Source: Hymenobacter sp. 15J16-1T3B
GTDB lineage: Bacteria; Bacteroidota; Bacteroidia; Cytophagales; Hymenobacteraceae
DNA length: 64,000 nt
Assembly (NCBI RefSeq): GCF_020711235.1
Contig: NZ_JAJFAV010000001.1
Location: forward strand, 124,001 to 188,000
Reading direction: 5' to 3'
Under the pieces are notes generated by a model, which worked only from the letters and a program-made list of their open reading frames with translations, searched no databases and had not been told where the DNA came from. The position numbers and the translations under genes were made by a program. Shown here piece after piece: positions 25,476 to 34,489 of the stretch (position 1 is its first letter; each line of letters starts with the position of its first letter).

Positions 25476-28400
25476 ATGCCCACACCTTTACCTTCTTTTT
25501 TCGCGCCCGGCGCTTCCTCGCGACTGGCCTCGCGGGCCGTGCTGCTCGTCGCGCTCTATCTGCTCGGGTTTAGCGCCCACGCGCAGAGCTGGCAGTGGGT
25601 CAGCCAAGCCGCTGCCCGGCCCAGCAGCAGCGGCTCGTTTACCAACAGCACCGCCACCGACGCGGCCGGCAACGTGTACGTGACGGGCTACTTCCAACAG
25701 TCCATTTCCCTGGGCAGCATCAGCCTGACCAGCCCGGACCACAGCAATATGTTTGTGGCTAAGCTGAACCCCAGCGGGCAGTACCAGTGGGCCATTAAAG
25801 TAGCCGGCGCTTCGCCGACGGGGCTGGCCCTCGATGCGGCGGGCAACGCGTATCTGACCGGCACCTTCGGCGGTGAGCGGCGCACCGCCACGTTTGGCAG
25901 CACTACCCTCACCAACAACGACCCCAGCCAGTACCCCTCGCCCGACGTGTTTGTGGCCAAGCTCAACGGCACCGGCCAGTGGCAATGGGCCGTGAAAGCC
26001 GGCGGCCCCGATGCCGACTTGGGCGTCGATCTGGCCCTGGACGCGGCCGGCGACGTGTACGTAACGGGCCACTTCGCCAGCGCCAGCGCCACGTTCGGCA
26101 ACACCACGCTCCTCAACAGCGTGGCCCAGCCCGGCCCCTACAACTACAACATCTTCGTGGCCAAGCTGAACGCCAGTGGCCAGTGGCAGTGGGCCAGCAA
26201 GGCCGGCGGCGCCAACACGGACCAAGCCAGCGGGCTGGCCGTGGACGGCAACGGCGGGGTCTACATCATCGGTACTTACGCCAGCAACCCCGCCGTTTTT
26301 GGGACTTATTCGCTGACGGGCAGCGGCTACTCCAACCTGTTCGTGGCCAAGCTGACGGCGGCATCGGGTACTTGGCAGTGGGCCAGCAAATCCGGTGGCA
26401 CGGGCTACGGCTACGGCGTGAGCCTGGCAGCCGATGCGGCCGGCAACGTGTATGCGGCCGGTAATTTCAGCGGTACGCTCACCTTTGGCGCGGCGACGGT
26501 TACCACCGGCGCCTCCCTCTCCTCCTTCTCCGAGGTCTACGTGGCCAAGCTCAACGCCAGCGGCCAGTGGCAGTGGGCCAGCAAGGCCGGCGGCACGGCC
26601 GACGACATGGCCCAGAGCATTGCTGTCGATGCCACCGGCAACGCCTTTGTGGCCGGCTCCTTCCACAGCCCCACCGCCACGTTTGGCACCCTGACCCTGA
26701 CCAACTCGACGCCCCAACCGGCCAGTGCCTCCTCTACCGAATCGGACCTGTACGTGGCCAAGCTCAGCGCCGCCGGCCAGTGGCTCTGGGCTACCAACGC
26801 CACCGGCACGCGCGGCGAAGACGCCAGCGACGTAGCACTCGACGCCAGCGGCAACGTCTTCATTTCGGGCGACTTCTACAGCTCCCGGCTTACCGCGGGC
26901 AGCAGCGTATTGCCCAGCAACGGCTACGGTAGCAACATCCTGGTGGCCAAGCTCAACGCGGCCGGTGCCTGGCAATGGGCCGCCTCCAACGTGGGCAGCA
27001 GCGGCTACTTCACCAACGGCGTGGCCCGCGACGCGAGCGGGAACCTGTACGTGGTGGGCAACTTCAGCGGCACGGTGAGCTTCGGCGCCACTACGCTGGT
27101 CAGCAACGGCGCGGACGACTTCTTCGTCGGCAAGCTGGACGCCACTGGGCAGTGGCAATGGGCGGCGCAAGGCGGCGGCGAAGACGGCGAGTACAGCTCC
27201 GCGCTGACGCTCGACGCGGCCGGCAACGTGTACGTGAGCGGCAGCTTTAGCAGCCTTAGCGCGCAGTTCGGTAGCTTCTCGCTCACCAACAACGACAATA
27301 CCCGCGGCAGCTACGCCACCGACGACGTGTTCGTGGGCAAGCTTAACGCCAGCGGCCAGTGGCAGTGGGTCAGCAAAGGGGGCGGCACCGACACGGATTA
27401 CAGCAACCACGTTGTGGTCGACGCCGCGGGCCGGGTCTACGTTTGCGGTAGCAGCAACAGCAGCTCGCTCGCCTTCGGCAGCACCACGCTGTCCAACAAC
27501 ACCTCCTCCTACAACGCCTTCGTCGCCCGCCTCGACGGCAGCACCGGGGCGTGGCAGTGGGCCACCCAGGTTGGCGGGGCCAGCCGCGACGAAGCCACCA
27601 GCATGGCCCTCGACGCGGCCGGCAACCTCTACCTGACCGGCAGCTTTAGCGGTGCTGGGGTGGCCTTTGGTTCCACCACCCTGACCAGCAGCGGCGAGGG
27701 CGACATCTTCCTGGCCCAGTTGAGCCCGGCCGGGCAGTGGCAATGGGCCCTGCGCGCCGGCGGCCGCCACGACGACTTCGGTGGGCGCATGGCCTTCGAT
27801 GCGGCCGGCAACCTCTACCTCGCCGGCAGCTTCCACGGCCCCACGGCCACGTTTGGTACCATCTCCCTCGCCTCCACCAGCACCGATAGCAGCGACGTGT
27901 TCGTGGCCCGGGTGCCGAGCGGCGTGGCCAGCTGGCAGTGGGCCGTCAAGGCCGGTGGCGCCGGCGACGACTACGGCTACGCGCTGGCCACCGATGGTGC
28001 CGGCGGTGTGTATGTGGGCGGCACCTTCTTCGGGCCGACTGCCAGCTTCGGCAGCACCAGCCTGGCCAATTCGTACGTGAACCCGCTGGATGACCCCTCC
28101 TCCGACTTATTCGTAGCCAAGCTCGCCGCGGCCAACGGGCAGTGGTTGGGCGCGGTAAAAGCCGGCAGCACCGGTTACGACGGCGCTTTCGGCCTGGTCA
28201 CGGACCCCGCCGGCGGCGTCTATGTCGCTGGCTACGTGGGCACCGGGGCCACCTTCGGCAGCATTCCCACGACCAGCAGCCTAGACTACGACAACGGCTT
28301 CGTGGCCAAGCTCGGCGGCTTCGTTACCGCGGCTCAGCCGCGCAGCTCGGCCGATGGGCAGATTACGGCCTATCCCAACCCCTTTGCCGACCAGCTCACC

Positions 28401-28598
28401 CTGCGCATCGACGCGCCCGTGGCCGCGGCTACGCTCACCCTGCGCGACGCCCTGGGCCGCACCGTTCGGCAGCAGCGCGTCAGCGTGCCGGCCAGCCGCG
28501 AAGTATCGGTTCCGGTGGCCGCGCTGCCCGCGGGCCTGTACTTCCTCAGCATCGACGCCGCCAGCTACCACGGGGTGGTGCCGGTTACGCGGCACTAG
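25476..28598 (+). CDS. Giant secreted propeller-repeat protein with T9SS sorting domain (3)
   Basis: 1040 residues from the ATG at 25476, which gives a good signal peptide ending SAHAQ at residue 37. A TTG 30 nt upstream is less likely. Exactly 14 units are present, from AQSWQWVS to NGQWLGAVKAGS, with the same GQWQWA, DAAGNVYVxG and FGxTTLT-FVAKLN blocks as the two genes upstream. The C-terminal T9SS domain (from about residue 965: AYPNPFADQLTL, DALGRTVRQQ, LPAGLYFLSI) is clearly different from the tags of genes 1 and 2, so it did not share the recent tag exchange. A TATTTTTG match to the -7 consensus lies at 25441-25448. A strong bidirectional terminator separates it from feoB. Confidence 0.85.
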   Translation: MPTPLPSFFAPGASSRLASRAVLLVALYLLGFSAHAQSWQWVSQAAARPSSSGSFTNSTATDAAGNVYVTGYFQQSISLGSISLTSPDHSNMFVAKLNPSGQYQWAIKVAGASPTGLALDAAGNAYLTGTFGGERRTATFGSTTLTNNDPSQYPSPDVFVAKLNGTGQWQWAVKAGGPDADLGVDLALDAAGDVYVTGHFASASATFGNTTLLNSVAQPGPYNYNIFVAKLNASGQWQWASKAGGANTDQASGLAVDGNGGVYIIGTYASNPAVFGTYSLTGSGYSNLFVAKLTAASGTWQWASKSGGTGYGYGVSLAADAAGNVYAAGNFSGTLTFGAATVTTGASLSSFSEVYVAKLNASGQWQWASKAGGTADDMAQSIAVDATGNAFVAGSFHSPTATFGTLTLTNSTPQPASASSTESDLYVAKLSAAGQWLWATNATGTRGEDASDVALDASGNVFISGDFYSSRLTAGSSVLPSNGYGSNILVAKLNAAGAWQWAASNVGSSGYFTNGVARDASGNLYVVGNFSGTVSFGATTLVSNGADDFFVGKLDATGQWQWAAQGGGEDGEYSSALTLDAAGNVYVSGSFSSLSAQFGSFSLTNNDNTRGSYATDDVFVGKLNASGQWQWVSKGGGTDTDYSNHVVVDAAGRVYVCGSSNSSSLAFGSTTLSNNTSSYNAFVARLDGSTGAWQWATQVGGASRDEATSMALDAAGNLYLTGSFSGAGVAFGSTTLTSSGEGDIFLAQLSPAGQWQWALRAGGRHDDFGGRMAFDAAGNLYLAGSFHGPTATFGTISLASTSTDSSDVFVARVPSGVASWQWAVKAGGAGDDYGYALATDGAGGVYVGGTFFGPTASFGSTSLANSYVNPLDDPSSDLFVAKLAAANGQWLGAVKAGSTGYDGAFGLVTDPAGGVYVAGYVGTGATFGSIPTTSSLDYDNGFVAKLGGFVTAAQPRSSADGQITAYPNPFADQLTLRIDAPVAAATLTLRDALGRTVRQQRVSVPASREVSVPVAALPAGLYFLSIDAASYHGVVPVTRH

Positions 28599-28615
28599 AT
28601 CCGTACCGCTCCAGC

Positions 28616-28659
28616 AACAAGCAGCCCCGGCACCACTCAAGGCGCCGGGGCTGCTTGTT
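28616..28659. terminator. Bidirectional terminator between the third T9SS gene and feoB
   Basis: AACAAGCAGCCCCGGC (28616-28631) pairs exactly with GCCGGGGCTGCTTGTT (28644-28659), loop of 12 nt, with TTT following on the plus strand. It lies between two convergent genes and would serve both. Confidence 0.85.
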
Positions 28660-28682
28660 TATATCCAGTAGGTGGGTAGTGG

Positions 28683-30851
28683 CTACTTCAGCAGCTGGTA
28701 GGTCAGCAGGGACAGCACATAGGCTAGGCCGCTCATGTACACCAGCTGCAGCACAGGCCAGGTCCAGCCCTTGGTTTCGCGGTAGGTGGTAGCCAGGGTG
28801 CTCACGCACTGCATGGCAAACACGTAGAACACCAGCAGCGAAGCGGCCCGGGCCGGCGTAAAGAATGGCTGGCCGTGTTCGTCCTTCTCGGCGCGCAGCT
28901 TGTCCTGCACGGTGCTCATGTCCGCGTCCTGCCCCACGCTGTAGATGGTCGACATGGTGCCCACGAACACCTCCCGGGCGGCAAACGAGGTCAGCAGCGC
29001 AATGCTCACCTTCCAGTCGAAACCCAGGGGCCGCACCACCGGCTCGATGCTGCGGCCGAACACGCCGGCGTAGGAGTTTTCGAGCTTGTAGGACGCCACC
29101 AAGTTCTCGGTCTGCTCGGGCGTGAGCTGCTGCCGGGCGGCCTCGGTTTGGGCCTGCTGGGTGGCGCGGTCCAAGGCAGTGCCAGGGCCGTAGGAGGCCA
29201 GCACCCACAGCAGCACCGAAATGGCCACGATGACCTTACCGGCTTGAAACACAAAGGCTTTCACCTTCTCCACGATGGTAAGGCCCACGTTTTTCCAGCG
29301 CGGCCAGCGGTACACCGGGAATTCCATGATGAAGAAGCTGCGCTCTTTGGCCCGCAGCAGCGTCTTCAGGGCCCAGGCCGAGAGTACCGCCGACACGAAG
29401 CCCAGCAGGTACAGGCCCATGAGCACCACGCCCTGCAGGTTGAAGATGCCCAGCACTTTCTCGTCGGGCACCACCAGGGCCACCAGCACCGTGTACACCG
29501 GAATGCGCGCCGAGCACGACATCAGCGGCACCACGAAAATGGTGATGATGCGGTCCTTCCAGCTCTCGATGGTGCGCGTGCTCATGATGGCCGGCACGGC
29601 GCAGGCCATGCCCGAAATCAGCGGCACCACGCTCTTGCCATTCAGCCCGAACTTGCGCATGATCTTGTCCATCAGGAAGGTCACGCGTGCCATGTAGCCC
29701 GACTCTTCGAGCACGGCAATGAAGGCGAAAAGCAGCGCAATCTGCGGAATGAACATCAGCACCCCGCCCAGGCCGGCAATGATACCGTCGGAGAGCAGGT
29801 CGATGAGCGGCCCCTTGCCGAGGTTTTTCACCTGCCCGCCCAGCCAGGCCACGCCCTGGTCGATGAGGTCCATGGGGTAAGCGGCCCAGGAGAAAATGGC
29901 CTGGAAGAGCAGAAACAGAATGCTCAGGAAAATCAGGTAGCCCCACACCTTGTGGGTGAGCACCCGGTCGAGCTTGTTGCTGGTCGACTCGTTGCGCTCG
30001 GCCCGGGTCACGCGCACCACGTCGAGCAGCAGCTCCGAAATGCGGGCGTACCGGTCGATGGTTTCCTGGGCCTGCAGCGCGATGGAGTCGAAGTGGTATT
30101 TCTCGCGCAGCTCGGCCAGATAGGCCCGGTCGTCGGCGGAGAGAAAGCGCAGCCGGTCGCCCTGGTGGGCGTAGTGCAGCGCCAGGTAGTCGTTGTGCAG
30201 GTTGAAGTAGTAGCGGATCTGCCGGATCATCGGCAGCAGCTCTTCGGTGGGCTCGTAGAAGGTTTGCGTCGGCGGGCCCAGCTCCTGCGCCATCACAATC
30301 TTGAGGGCCGTCACGCCCACGCCCTTGCGGGCATTCATCGGAATGATGGGCACGCCCAGCTGCCGTTGCAGTTCCTCCACGTCGATCTGGATGCCGTGCT
30401 GCTCGGCCGTGTCCATCATGTTGAGGGCCAGCACCATGGGCAGCTGCAAGTCGGCCAGCTGCGTGAACAGCAGCAGGTTGCGCTTCAGGTTGGAAGCGTC
30501 GGCCGTGACAACCACGAAGTCGGGGTACTCGCTGGCGGCCTGGTCGTAGAGCAGGTCGGTGATGACCTTCTCGTCGAGGCTTTTGGGGTACAGCGAGTAG
30601 GTGCCGGGCAGGTCGATGATGTCGGCCCGGTGCTGGGGCGTGAGTTGGGCGGAGCCGGTTTTGCGGTCCACCGTCACGCCGGGAAAGTTGCCCACCTTCT
30701 GGTTGAGGCCCGTGAGCTGGTTGAACAGCGAGGACTTGCCCGAGTTGGGGTTGCCGATCAGCGCAATGCGCGTGTGGCGGCCGGTGGCGTTACCCGTCGT
30801 CACTTCCTGCCCCAGGGTCTGGGGCTTCTCAATCACTGCCGCACGCGCCAT
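28683..30851 (-). CDS. feoB: Ferrous iron transporter FeoB
   Basis: 722 residues. The N-terminal G-protein domain has the P-loop GNPNSGKSS, GVTVDRKTG, DLPGTYSL and NMMD (the guanine-specificity motif). A helical spacer follows to about residue 270. The membrane region has the FeoB-typical Gate motifs ALLFAFIAVLEESGYMARV with LMDKIMRKFGLNGKS and a second CSARIPVYTVLVA segment, with ISGMACAVPAIMSTRTI between them. The protein imports Fe2+ across the inner membrane under GTP control. It starts 9 nt after feoA and uses the feoA promoter at 31147-31178. Architecture and length are normal. Confidence 0.96.
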   Translation of the reverse strand: MARAAVIEKPQTLGQEVTTGNATGRHTRIALIGNPNSGKSSLFNQLTGLNQKVGNFPGVTVDRKTGSAQLTPQHRADIIDLPGTYSLYPKSLDEKVITDLLYDQAASEYPDFVVVTADASNLKRNLLLFTQLADLQLPMVLALNMMDTAEQHGIQIDVEELQRQLGVPIIPMNARKGVGVTALKIVMAQELGPPTQTFYEPTEELLPMIRQIRYYFNLHNDYLALHYAHQGDRLRFLSADDRAYLAELREKYHFDSIALQAQETIDRYARISELLLDVVRVTRAERNESTSNKLDRVLTHKVWGYLIFLSILFLLFQAIFSWAAYPMDLIDQGVAWLGGQVKNLGKGPLIDLLSDGIIAGLGGVLMFIPQIALLFAFIAVLEESGYMARVTFLMDKIMRKFGLNGKSVVPLISGMACAVPAIMSTRTIESWKDRIITIFVVPLMSCSARIPVYTVLVALVVPDEKVLGIFNLQGVVLMGLYLLGFVSAVLSAWALKTLLRAKERSFFIMEFPVYRWPRWKNVGLTIVEKVKAFVFQAGKVIVAISVLLWVLASYGPGTALDRATQQAQTEAARQQLTPEQTENLVASYKLENSYAGVFGRSIEPVVRPLGFDWKVSIALLTSFAAREVFVGTMSTIYSVGQDADMSTVQDKLRAEKDEHGQPFFTPARAASLLVFYVFAMQCVSTLATTYRETKGWTWPVLQLVYMSGLAYVLSLLTYQLLK

Positions 30852-30860
30852 TCGCTCCGG

Positions 30861-31115
30861 TTAATCTTTCAGCATGATCGTGGCCGCTTCGCTCACGCGC
30901 AGCGACAACGTGTACTCCCCGTCCACGTGCAAGGTGATGGGGCAGCCCAGCGGGGCGCGGCCACTGAGCGTGACGCGGGTGCCGGGGATGCAACCCATTT
31001 CTAACAGCTTCAGCGCCATTTCGGCGTCGTTGAGGCAGCAAATGGTGCCGGTTTCGCCGAGGCGCAGATCCTTCACACTGCGGCGCGTGGTGGTGGGGGC
31101 AGCTGTAGCGGGCAC
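30861..31115 (-). CDS. feoA: Ferrous iron transport accessory protein FeoA
   Basis: 84 residues, an SH3-like small cytoplasmic protein. Conserved features are LRLGETGTICCL, ALKLLEMGCIPGTRVTLSGRAPLGCPITL and the terminal LSLRVSEAATIML. FeoA is needed for full FeoB activity and probably binds its cytoplasmic side. The ATG at 31115 gives the usual length. A longer upstream reading lacks family similarity. It is followed after 9 nt by feoB. A full promoter match lies 32 nt upstream. No Fur-box-like palindrome was recognised by eye. Confidence 0.93.
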   Translation of the reverse strand: MPATAAPTTTRRSVKDLRLGETGTICCLNDAEMALKLLEMGCIPGTRVTLSGRAPLGCPITLHVDGEYTLSLRVSEAATIMLKD

Positions 31116-31146
31116 GGGCGGCTGGGTTATTTAGACAAGCTATAAA

Positions 31147-31178
31147 CAAAGGTAGCACCCGCAAAGGTTTCTGCCAAA
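31147..31178 (-). promoter_or_regulatory. feoAB promoter
   Basis: On the minus strand TTTG (31178-31175), 20 nt, then TACCTTTG (31154-31147) is a full match to the Bacteroidota housekeeping promoter TTTG-N19-21-TAnnTTTG. Transcription would start about 25 nt before the feoA ATG. Confidence 0.75.
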
Positions 31179-31264
31179 AGCCGAAGAATTGCCCAGGTCT
31201 GAATTACGGGCCGGTAGCACTTAGGCTTTGCGGAATTGCACTCTTATAAATATTCTTAGCGGAC

Positions 31265-31297
31265 TTGCAATCCAAGGCCCGGTGGCTTGTATTTTTG
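31265..31297 (+). promoter_or_regulatory. Promoter of the carboxypeptidase-regulatory-domain gene
   Basis: TTG (31265-31267), 22 nt, then TATTTTTG (31290-31297), matching the -7 consensus TAnnTTTG. The ATG at 31316 follows after 18 nt, giving a short leader. Confidence 0.6.
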
Positions 31298-31315
31298 GGG
31301 TATAATCCAACGCTT

Positions 31316-32215
31316 ATGCTCAGACGCTTACTTTTCTTCGTTGCGCTAGGTTGGTTGCTCCCGCAGTTGGCAAGTGCGCAGGATAACCGCATCACCGGCC
31401 GCGTGGTCGATTCCAAGACCAAAGAGCCCATTCCTTTCGCCTCCATCGGCCTCAAGGAAGAAGCTACCGGTGCCCTCACCAACGAGTACGGCTTCTTCCA
31501 GATGGCCAAGCCCGAGAAAACCACGCAGGACTCCCTGATCGTGCAGGCGCTCGGCTATTTGCGCAAAGCCGTGGCCGTGAAAAAGTCCGACAAACTCGAG
31601 GACCTGATCATCGAGGTGGAAAAGCGCAACATCGTGCTGAAAAACGTGACGGTGGAAGCCGGCAAGGTATCGGCCAAGGACATGGGCGCCAAGAACAACA
31701 ACCCCGGCGAAGGCATGATCCAAGGCATGCCGGGCAGCCAGTACGCTTTCTTTGTGAAAAACGAGAAGGGCAAAAAGCTGGGCATGATTCGCACCGTGTC
31801 GTTCTACATCGGGGAGCACGGCTTTCCGAAGGAGCCGTTCCGCGTGCGCATCTACAAGAACGACGGCGACTACAACGCCCCCAACACCGACTTGCTCACC
31901 GAAAACGTGGTGGTATCGGCCCCGGGCGGCGGCGCTTGGTTCACGGTGGACATGACGCCCTACAACATTCCGGCGCCTGACGAAGGATTCTTCGTGGCCA
32001 TGGAATGGATTGTGTCGGGCGACAAGTTCTACACCACCAACTTCATGGACAACTACACGCCCTACGGCCAGATCATGCGTCCGACCTTCGAATTCAAGGA
32101 AAGCCGCACCTGGACCTACTCCATGGGCAAGGGCTGGAGCCTGATTACGATGTCGAACGGCTCGGGTCTGCGCTACAACGCCATGATCAAAGCTGAGGTA
32201 GACGTCTACAAGTAA
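31316..32215 (+). CDS. Exported protein with carboxypeptidase-like regulatory domain
   Basis: 299 residues from the ATG at 31316, with a signal peptide ending LASAQ at about residue 22. Residues 23-105 form a CarboxypepD_reg-like beta-sandwich (RITGRVVDSKTKEPIPFASIGLKEEATGALTNEYGFF is the classic pattern). The remaining 190 residues contain EKRNIVLKNVTVEAGKV, then a beta-rich domain of unknown type (MIRTVSFYIGEHGFP, RVRIYKNDGDYNAPN, DEGFFVAMEWI). The second domain resembles those that carry no enzymatic motifs, so a structural or binding role on the cell envelope is plausible. There is no TonB barrel. It stands alone with its own promoter and ends at a bidirectional terminator. Confidence 0.8.
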   Translation: MLRRLLFFVALGWLLPQLASAQDNRITGRVVDSKTKEPIPFASIGLKEEATGALTNEYGFFQMAKPEKTTQDSLIVQALGYLRKAVAVKKSDKLEDLIIEVEKRNIVLKNVTVEAGKVSAKDMGAKNNNPGEGMIQGMPGSQYAFFVKNEKGKKLGMIRTVSFYIGEHGFPKEPFRVRIYKNDGDYNAPNTDLLTENVVVSAPGGGAWFTVDMTPYNIPAPDEGFFVAMEWIVSGDKFYTTNFMDNYTPYGQIMRPTFEFKESRTWTYSMGKGWSLITMSNGSGLRYNAMIKAEVDVYK

Positions 32216-32236
32216 GACTCGCCCGTTTGTACCCAC

Positions 32237-32268
32237 AAAAAAGGCCCGCAGCAGTGCGGGCCTTTTTT
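32237..32268. terminator. Bidirectional terminator
   Basis: AAAAAAGGCCCGCA (32237-32250) pairs with TGCGGGCCTTTTTT (32255-32268), loop of 4 nt, with A and T tracts on both sides. It lies between the convergent genes ending at 32215 and 32285. Confidence 0.92.
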
Positions 32269-32284
32269 GTTGAGTTGTTGGCAG

Positions 32285-32914
32285 CTAGCTGTTGCGCACC
32301 ACGATTTCCACGCGGCGGTTCTGCTGGCGGCCGGCGGCCGTGGCGTTGGAGGCGGCGGGGGCTTCTTCGCCCATGGGCTCCACGCTCACGCGGCCCGCGT
32401 CGATTTTGCCGTTCTGCACCAGCCAGTTCTTCACGGCCTCGGCCCGCTTGGCGCTCAATTCTTCGTTGTAGTCCTTGGAGCCGCGGGCGTCGGCGAAGCC
32501 CATGATGCGCACCTGCTTATCGGCAAACCGCTTGCCGATGGAGCCGGTAATCTGCTCCAGTGTGGTTTTGGCCGTGGGCTTCAGCTCGCTCTTGTCGGTA
32601 TCGAAAAACACGGCTTCGTCGACGGAGTACACGCTGTACTGCTCGTTGCCGCGCACGGTCACGTCTTTGCTCGTTACCTCGTCGTAGCGCACCGAGGGCA
32701 GGTCGGGGCTCAGGTCCCAGCGGTCGGCGGCATTGGCCACGGAGCCGGCGGCGCCTTGAGCCGCATCGGCGGCCGATTTACCGTCGCGGTACACCACGGC
32801 GGTGTCTTGGGTGGCCTCCTGGGGCTCGTCCTTGGTCTGGGGCTTGTTGAGTCCGTCGCAGGCGCCGAGGGCCAGGGCGAGGGCTGCCAGGGGCAGCAGT
32901 AGGTGCTTGTGCAT
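32285..32914 (-). CDS. OmpA-family lipoprotein
   Basis: 209 residues from the ATG at 32914 (MHKHLLLPLAALALALGACDG). LGAC is a good lipobox, so the mature protein is lipid-anchored. Residues about 25-95 are low-complexity. About 95-205 form an OmpA C-terminal domain: FFDTDKSELKPTAKTTLEQI, then QVRIMGFADARGSKDYNEELSAKRAEAVKNWL with the conserved Asp and Arg that bind diaminopimelate of peptidoglycan, and RRVEIVV at the end. It probably tethers the outer membrane to peptidoglycan. Ends at the shared terminator with the gene opposite. Confidence 0.9.
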   Translation of the reverse strand: MHKHLLLPLAALALALGACDGLNKPQTKDEPQEATQDTAVVYRDGKSAADAAQGAAGSVANAADRWDLSPDLPSVRYDEVTSKDVTVRGNEQYSVYSVDEAVFFDTDKSELKPTAKTTLEQITGSIGKRFADKQVRIMGFADARGSKDYNEELSAKRAEAVKNWLVQNGKIDAGRVSVEPMGEEAPAASNATAAGRQQNRRVEIVVRNS

Positions 32915-32990
32915 GGTTGGGAAAAAGAAGGGAGGGAAGGAATACCGCGGCATACGCAGCATTCCTTCCCTCCGTTGAGGTTTTTCCCGG

Positions 32991-34379
32991 CTACTGTTTC
33001 TTGGCCTGCCCGATGATCCACTCGCGAATCATTTCCTGGGCCTGGGGCGAAAACGTCTCGCGCTGCTGCCCGGCCACGATGGGCCACTCGGCCGGGTCGG
33101 ACTGGAACAGGTGGTTGACGCCCGGCAGCTTTTTGCTCACCACGTTCTTGTTGTTTTTCAACCCCTTGGCCAGCAGCGTAAGATTGGGTTCCACGGCGGC
33201 GTAGGTATCGGCCGTGCCGTGCAGCAGCAGCACCGGGCAGCTGACGCCGGTCAGCTTGTCGGTGGGATTGAAGCTGAGGAAGTGCCGGTAGCGCGGCGAG
33301 GTCAGTTCGGCGGCGCTGACCTGGGCCGTGGCCTGGTCAATGGCTTCGTTGTTCTGCCGCAGCATGTTGGCCACGATGGCCTGCGCCTGGTTGTTGTCTT
33401 GGGTTTGCTGGATGATGTCGAGCATGGCCTGCTGGCGCTTGGTGGCCGCTTCGATCTGGGCCGGATCGGTGCCCAGGGAGCGGAGCGTGTTGGCCTGCTG
33501 CTGCACCACGATGTCGCGGCCGGGCAGGCCGTGGGCGGCCAGCGTCACCACGAAGGCCGGGGGCAGGGGCTGCGCGGCGGCGAGCAAGGCCACGTTGCCG
33601 CCTTCGCCGTGGCCGATGACGCCCAGGTGCGCCAGGTCGACTTCGGGGCGGGCGCGCAGGAAGTTCAGGGCCGCCTGCACGTCGCTGACCAGCTCCGCGG
33701 TGGTGGCCGTGGCCGGCGTGCCGCCCGACTGGCCCACGCCACGGTCGTCCACGCGCAGCACGGCAATGCCGCGGCGGGTCAGGAAATCGGCCAGTGCGCC
33801 CATGGGGCGGTAGTCGCCTACGGTGGCGTCGCGGTCCTGGGCGCCGGCATCGGATACGAGCACCACGGCCGGGAAGGGACCTTTGCCGGGCGGCACGGTG
33901 AACATGCCAGCCATGCGCAGATCTACCGGGATGTTGGTGAAGGTGACTTCCTCCTCGCGGTAAGGCGGAGTCAGGCGCACTTTGGCGCCGGTGCTGGCAG
34001 GCGGCGTGCTGTATTCCAGCGTCATGGGGGCTTTCAGGCCGGGCTGTTGCCAAGTGCCTTCCACGTGCTTGCCATCAGCCGCCAAACGGCCGACAAACTG
34101 GCTAGCGGCTTCTTCGGCCACAAACACCACCGTGTCGCCGTGCAGCTGCACGTCCACGTTCATGCGGGCGACTTTCTGCATGGGCACGTCGAGGGTGGCA
34201 AAATACTTGCCGCCGGTGAGCGTGACCACGCGGAAAATAACTTCCCACTGGCCGCCGGGCACCTTGAGCGGCCCTTTCCACAGCCCGTCGAGGGCCGGGG
34301 CCGCCTGCGCCCCTACCCACCCTAAGGTTAGCAGCAGCAAGCTGAGGCATTTGACGAGGAAAAGTAGGCGTTGCTTCAT
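32991..34379 (-). CDS. Secreted alpha/beta hydrolase-like protein with glycine in place of the nucleophile serine
   Basis: 462 residues with a signal peptide (ends VGAQA). An N-terminal beta domain (about 30-150) precedes an alpha/beta hydrolase domain. The usual GHSEGG elbow of this family reads GHGEGG here: codon 258 is GGC (glycine), so the nucleophile serine is absent. The acidic residue (LHGTADTY) and the histidine (PGVNHLF) are retained. Other landmarks are PAVVLVSDAGAQDRD and LRVDDRGVGQSGG, which are typical of S9/DLH-like peptidases and esterases. The protein may be a pseudoenzyme, a binding protein, or use another residue. The substitution is seen directly, and its effect is inference. 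No partner gene is adjacent. Confidence 0.85.
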   Translation of the reverse strand: MKQRLLFLVKCLSLLLLTLGWVGAQAAPALDGLWKGPLKVPGGQWEVIFRVVTLTGGKYFATLDVPMQKVARMNVDVQLHGDTVVFVAEEAASQFVGRLAADGKHVEGTWQQPGLKAPMTLEYSTPPASTGAKVRLTPPYREEEVTFTNIPVDLRMAGMFTVPPGKGPFPAVVLVSDAGAQDRDATVGDYRPMGALADFLTRRGIAVLRVDDRGVGQSGGTPATATTAELVSDVQAALNFLRARPEVDLAHLGVIGHGEGGNVALLAAAQPLPPAFVVTLAAHGLPGRDIVVQQQANTLRSLGTDPAQIEAATKRQQAMLDIIQQTQDNNQAQAIVANMLRQNNEAIDQATAQVSAAELTSPRYRHFLSFNPTDKLTGVSCPVLLLHGTADTYAAVEPNLTLLAKGLKNNKNVVSKKLPGVNHLFQSDPAEWPIVAGQQRETFSPQAQEMIREWIIGQAKKQ

Positions 34380-34489
34380 GGCTAGGTGGAGGAGGTAGGC
34401 AGAGCAAAAAAGGTTAGTCGAGCCGAATGATGATTTTTCGGCGTACGAACATAATCAAATTTTTTATCAGAATATCCCAGTAAAATCAA

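Noticed and set aside
17641-28598. Possible CRISPR or satellite array because of the periodic repeats
   Set aside because: Period is about 180 nt, repeats are degenerate at DNA level and remain in one reading frame with a signal peptide and C-terminal tag; they encode protein domains.
30829-31164. A longer reading frame covering feoA
   Set aside because: It is in a different frame from the conserved FeoA sequence (30861-31115) and gives an Arg/His-rich, unconserved product.
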